From NCBI GenBank assembly GCA_019234035.1, contig JAFALX010000271.1, forward strand, positions 1 to 5,318: a stretch of 5,318 bases of DNA. Direction: 5' to 3'. Shown here in pieces: positions 4,034 to 5,318 of this stretch. Position numbers and translations under genes: made by a program. Under the pieces are notes generated by a model. It was not told the origin of the DNA. It did not search any database and saw only the letters and a program-made list of their open reading frames with translations. Each line of letters starts with the position of its first letter. The stretch's first letter is position 1. This DNA comes from Candidatus Dormiibacterota bacterium (GTDB lineage Bacteria; Chloroflexota; Dormibacteria; Aeolococcales; Aeolococcaceae).

Positions 4034-5318
4034 TCGCGGCGCGGGCTGCCGAGGTACACCTGGCGCGGCCGTGCGATGCGCTGCTCCTTGTCGAGCAGCG
4101 ACTCCTCCCACTGCGAGAGCCATCCGGAGACTCGCGGGATGGCGAACAGCACCGGGAACATCTCCACCGGGATGCCGAGCGCGCGATAGATGAAGCCGCT
4201 GTAGAAATCCACGTTGGGATAGAGGCGGCGCGAGACGAAGTACTCGTCCTCGAGCGCGATGCGCTCCAGCTCGCGGGCGATCTCCAACTCGGGTGAGGTG
4301 CCGGTGACGCCGAGCACCTGGTCGGCCAACTTCTTGATGACCTTGGCGCGCGGGTCGTAGTTCTTGTACACGCGGTGGCCGAACCCCATGAGGCGCTCGC
4401 GGCCCTGCTTGACGCCGGCGATGAACTCGGGGACGCGGTCGATCGAGCCGATGCGCTCGATCATGCGCACCACCGCCTCGTTCGCCCCGCCGTGCAAGGG
4501 GCCGTACAGCGCGGCCACCGCGGCAGCCGTCGCGGAGTACGGGTCGGGATGCGAGGAGCCGACCGACCGCATCGCGTTGGTCGAGCAGTTCTGCTCGTGG
4601 TCAGCGTGCAGGATGAAGAGCACGTCCAGCGCGTGCTCCACCTCGGGCGCCGGCGTGTACTTCAACTCGACCATCTTGAACAGCATGTTCAGGAAGTTGC
4701 CGGCGAACGACAGGTCGTTGTCCGGGTAGTTGTAGGGCAGCCCGAGCGAGTGCCGGTACGCGAATGCCGCCAGCGTCGGCATCTTGGCGATCAGCCTGTA
4801 GATGGAGATGCGCCGCTGCTCCTCGTCGTAGATCTGCGTCGCCTGCGGATAGAAGGTGGAGAGCGCGCCGACTGTTGACACCAGGATGCCCATGGGATGC
4901 GCGTCGTGGTGAAAGCCGTCAACGAAGGTCTTGACGTTTTCGTGCACGAGCGTGTGATGCGTGATCTCGTGCTGCCACTTCGCAGCTTCGTCTGCGGTCG
5001 GCAGCTCGCCGTGCACCAGGAGGTATGCCGTTTCGAGATAGGTGCTGTGCTCGGCAAGCTGCTCGATGGGATAGCCGCGGTACAGCAGGATGCCCTGGTC
5101 GCCGTCGATGTAGGTGATGGCGCTCTCGCACGAACCGGTCGCCATGAAACCCGGGTCGAAGGTGAACATATCCATCTTTTCGTAAAGATGGCGGATGTCG
5201 ATGACCTTGGGTCCGAGGGTGCCGCCCAGCACCGGCATATCGAGCTTGTTGCCGGTGGTGTTGTCGATCAGGGTGACCGTCGCGGTCCCCGCGTTCGAGC
5301 CCGGTGTTGCGTCGTTCA
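4009..5318 (-). CDS. gltA: Citrate synthase (start codon cut by window edge)
   Basis: Condenses acetyl-CoA with oxaloacetate to give citrate, the first TCA-cycle step, in the cytoplasm. All family landmarks are present: FTFDPGF, ITYIDGDQGILLYRGYPIEQLAE, HADHEQNCST, PLHGGANEA, GFGHRVYKNYDPRA and YPNVDFYSG. The catalytic triad equivalent to E. coli His264, His305 and Asp362 is intact (His in HGGANEA, His in GFGHR, Asp in NVDFY). The ATG at 5238 is internal. The frame continues to the right edge as NDATPGSNAG, then TATVTLIDNTTGNKLD, which aligns with the small N-terminal beta region of E. coli GltA. The last two bases (5317-5318, CA) fit a CAT whose third base is just outside, giving a 436-residue protein, against 427 in E. 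coli. The promoter is outside the window. The stop overlaps the convergent channel gene by 25 bp. Confidence 0.97.
   Translation of the reverse strand, partial: NDATPGSNAGTATVTLIDNTTGNKLDMPVLGGTLGPKVIDIRHLYEKMDMFTFDPGFMATGSCESAITYIDGDQGILLYRGYPIEQLAEHSTYLETAYLLVHGELPTADEAAKWQHEITHHTLVHENVKTFVDGFHHDAHPMGILVSTVGALSTFYPQATQIYDEEQRRISIYRLIAKMPTLAAFAYRHSLGLPYNYPDNDLSFAGNFLNMLFKMVELKYTPAPEVEHALDVLFILHADHEQNCSTNAMRSVGSSHPDPYSATAAAVAALYGPLHGGANEAVVRMIERIGSIDRVPEFIAGVKQGRERLMGFGHRVYKNYDPRAKVIKKLADQVLGVTGTSPELEIARELERIALEDEYFVSRRLYPNVDFYSGFIYRALGIPVEMFPVLFAIPRVSGWLSQWEESLLDKEQRIARPRQVYLGSPRRDYVPVDLR

Noticed and set aside
2579..4123. Open frame of more than 500 codons on the minus strand across L25 and the channel gene
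   Set aside because: It is Arg/Asp/Ala-rich with no recognisable domain and lies opposite two clear genes. Long antisense frames are expected in DNA with very high third-position GC.
3130..4296. Long plus-strand open frame across the channel gene into citrate synthase
   Set aside because: Its product is extremely rich in Arg, His and Pro, has no domain pattern and crosses a convergent gene boundary. It is a frame shadow of the channel and citrate synthase genes.

Overview
This window is a GC-rich (roughly 70% by eye), gene-dense piece of bacterial chromosome that carries mostly core metabolic and housekeeping genes. Almost every codon in the genes ends in G or C. The genes together suggest a high-GC, probably actinobacterial chromosome: a Met8-CobA siroheme synthase, a stand-alone B12-binding mutase subunit, a two-domain L25/CTC protein and a long GltA-type citrate synthase. 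A deep-branching class such as Thermoleophilia is possible, but this rests on family resemblance from memory, so the taxon is tentative. I see no mobile element, CRISPR array, RNA gene, phage gene or defence gene.

Layout, left to right. (1) <1-1004, plus: 3' part of a siroheme synthase (end of the precorrin-2 dehydrogenase region plus a complete uroporphyrinogen-III methyltransferase domain). (2) 977-1321, minus: small PRC-barrel-like protein, overlapping gene 1 tail to tail by 28 bp. (3) 1322-1555: divergent intergenic region with a good sigma70-type promoter (TTGACC, 18 bp, TATAGT) and a long imperfect hairpin that covers the likely start codon of the next gene. (4) 1556-2035, plus: winged-helix-like protein of unknown role. 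(5) 2089-2514, plus: B12-binding small subunit of an acyl-CoA mutase. (6) 2529-3191, plus: ribosomal protein L25/CTC. (7) 3188-4033, plus: MscS-family channel, overlapping L25 as GTGA. (8) 4009-5318, minus: citrate synthase, overlapping the channel gene tail to tail by 25 bp. Its start codon appears to be cut by a single base at the right edge.

Several genes connect loosely. Methyltransferase product precorrin-2 leads to siroheme and, in B12 makers, to cobalamin. Cobalamin is the cofactor of the mutase subunit. Methylmalonyl-CoA mutase would feed succinyl-CoA into the TCA cycle, which citrate synthase opens. Genes 5-7 are close enough (14 bp gap, then a 4-base overlap) to be cotranscribed.

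No clearly new biological system is visible. The most unusual signal is the promoter, leader and start-codon hairpin in front of the winged-helix gene (1409-1567), which could be a regulatory arrangement.
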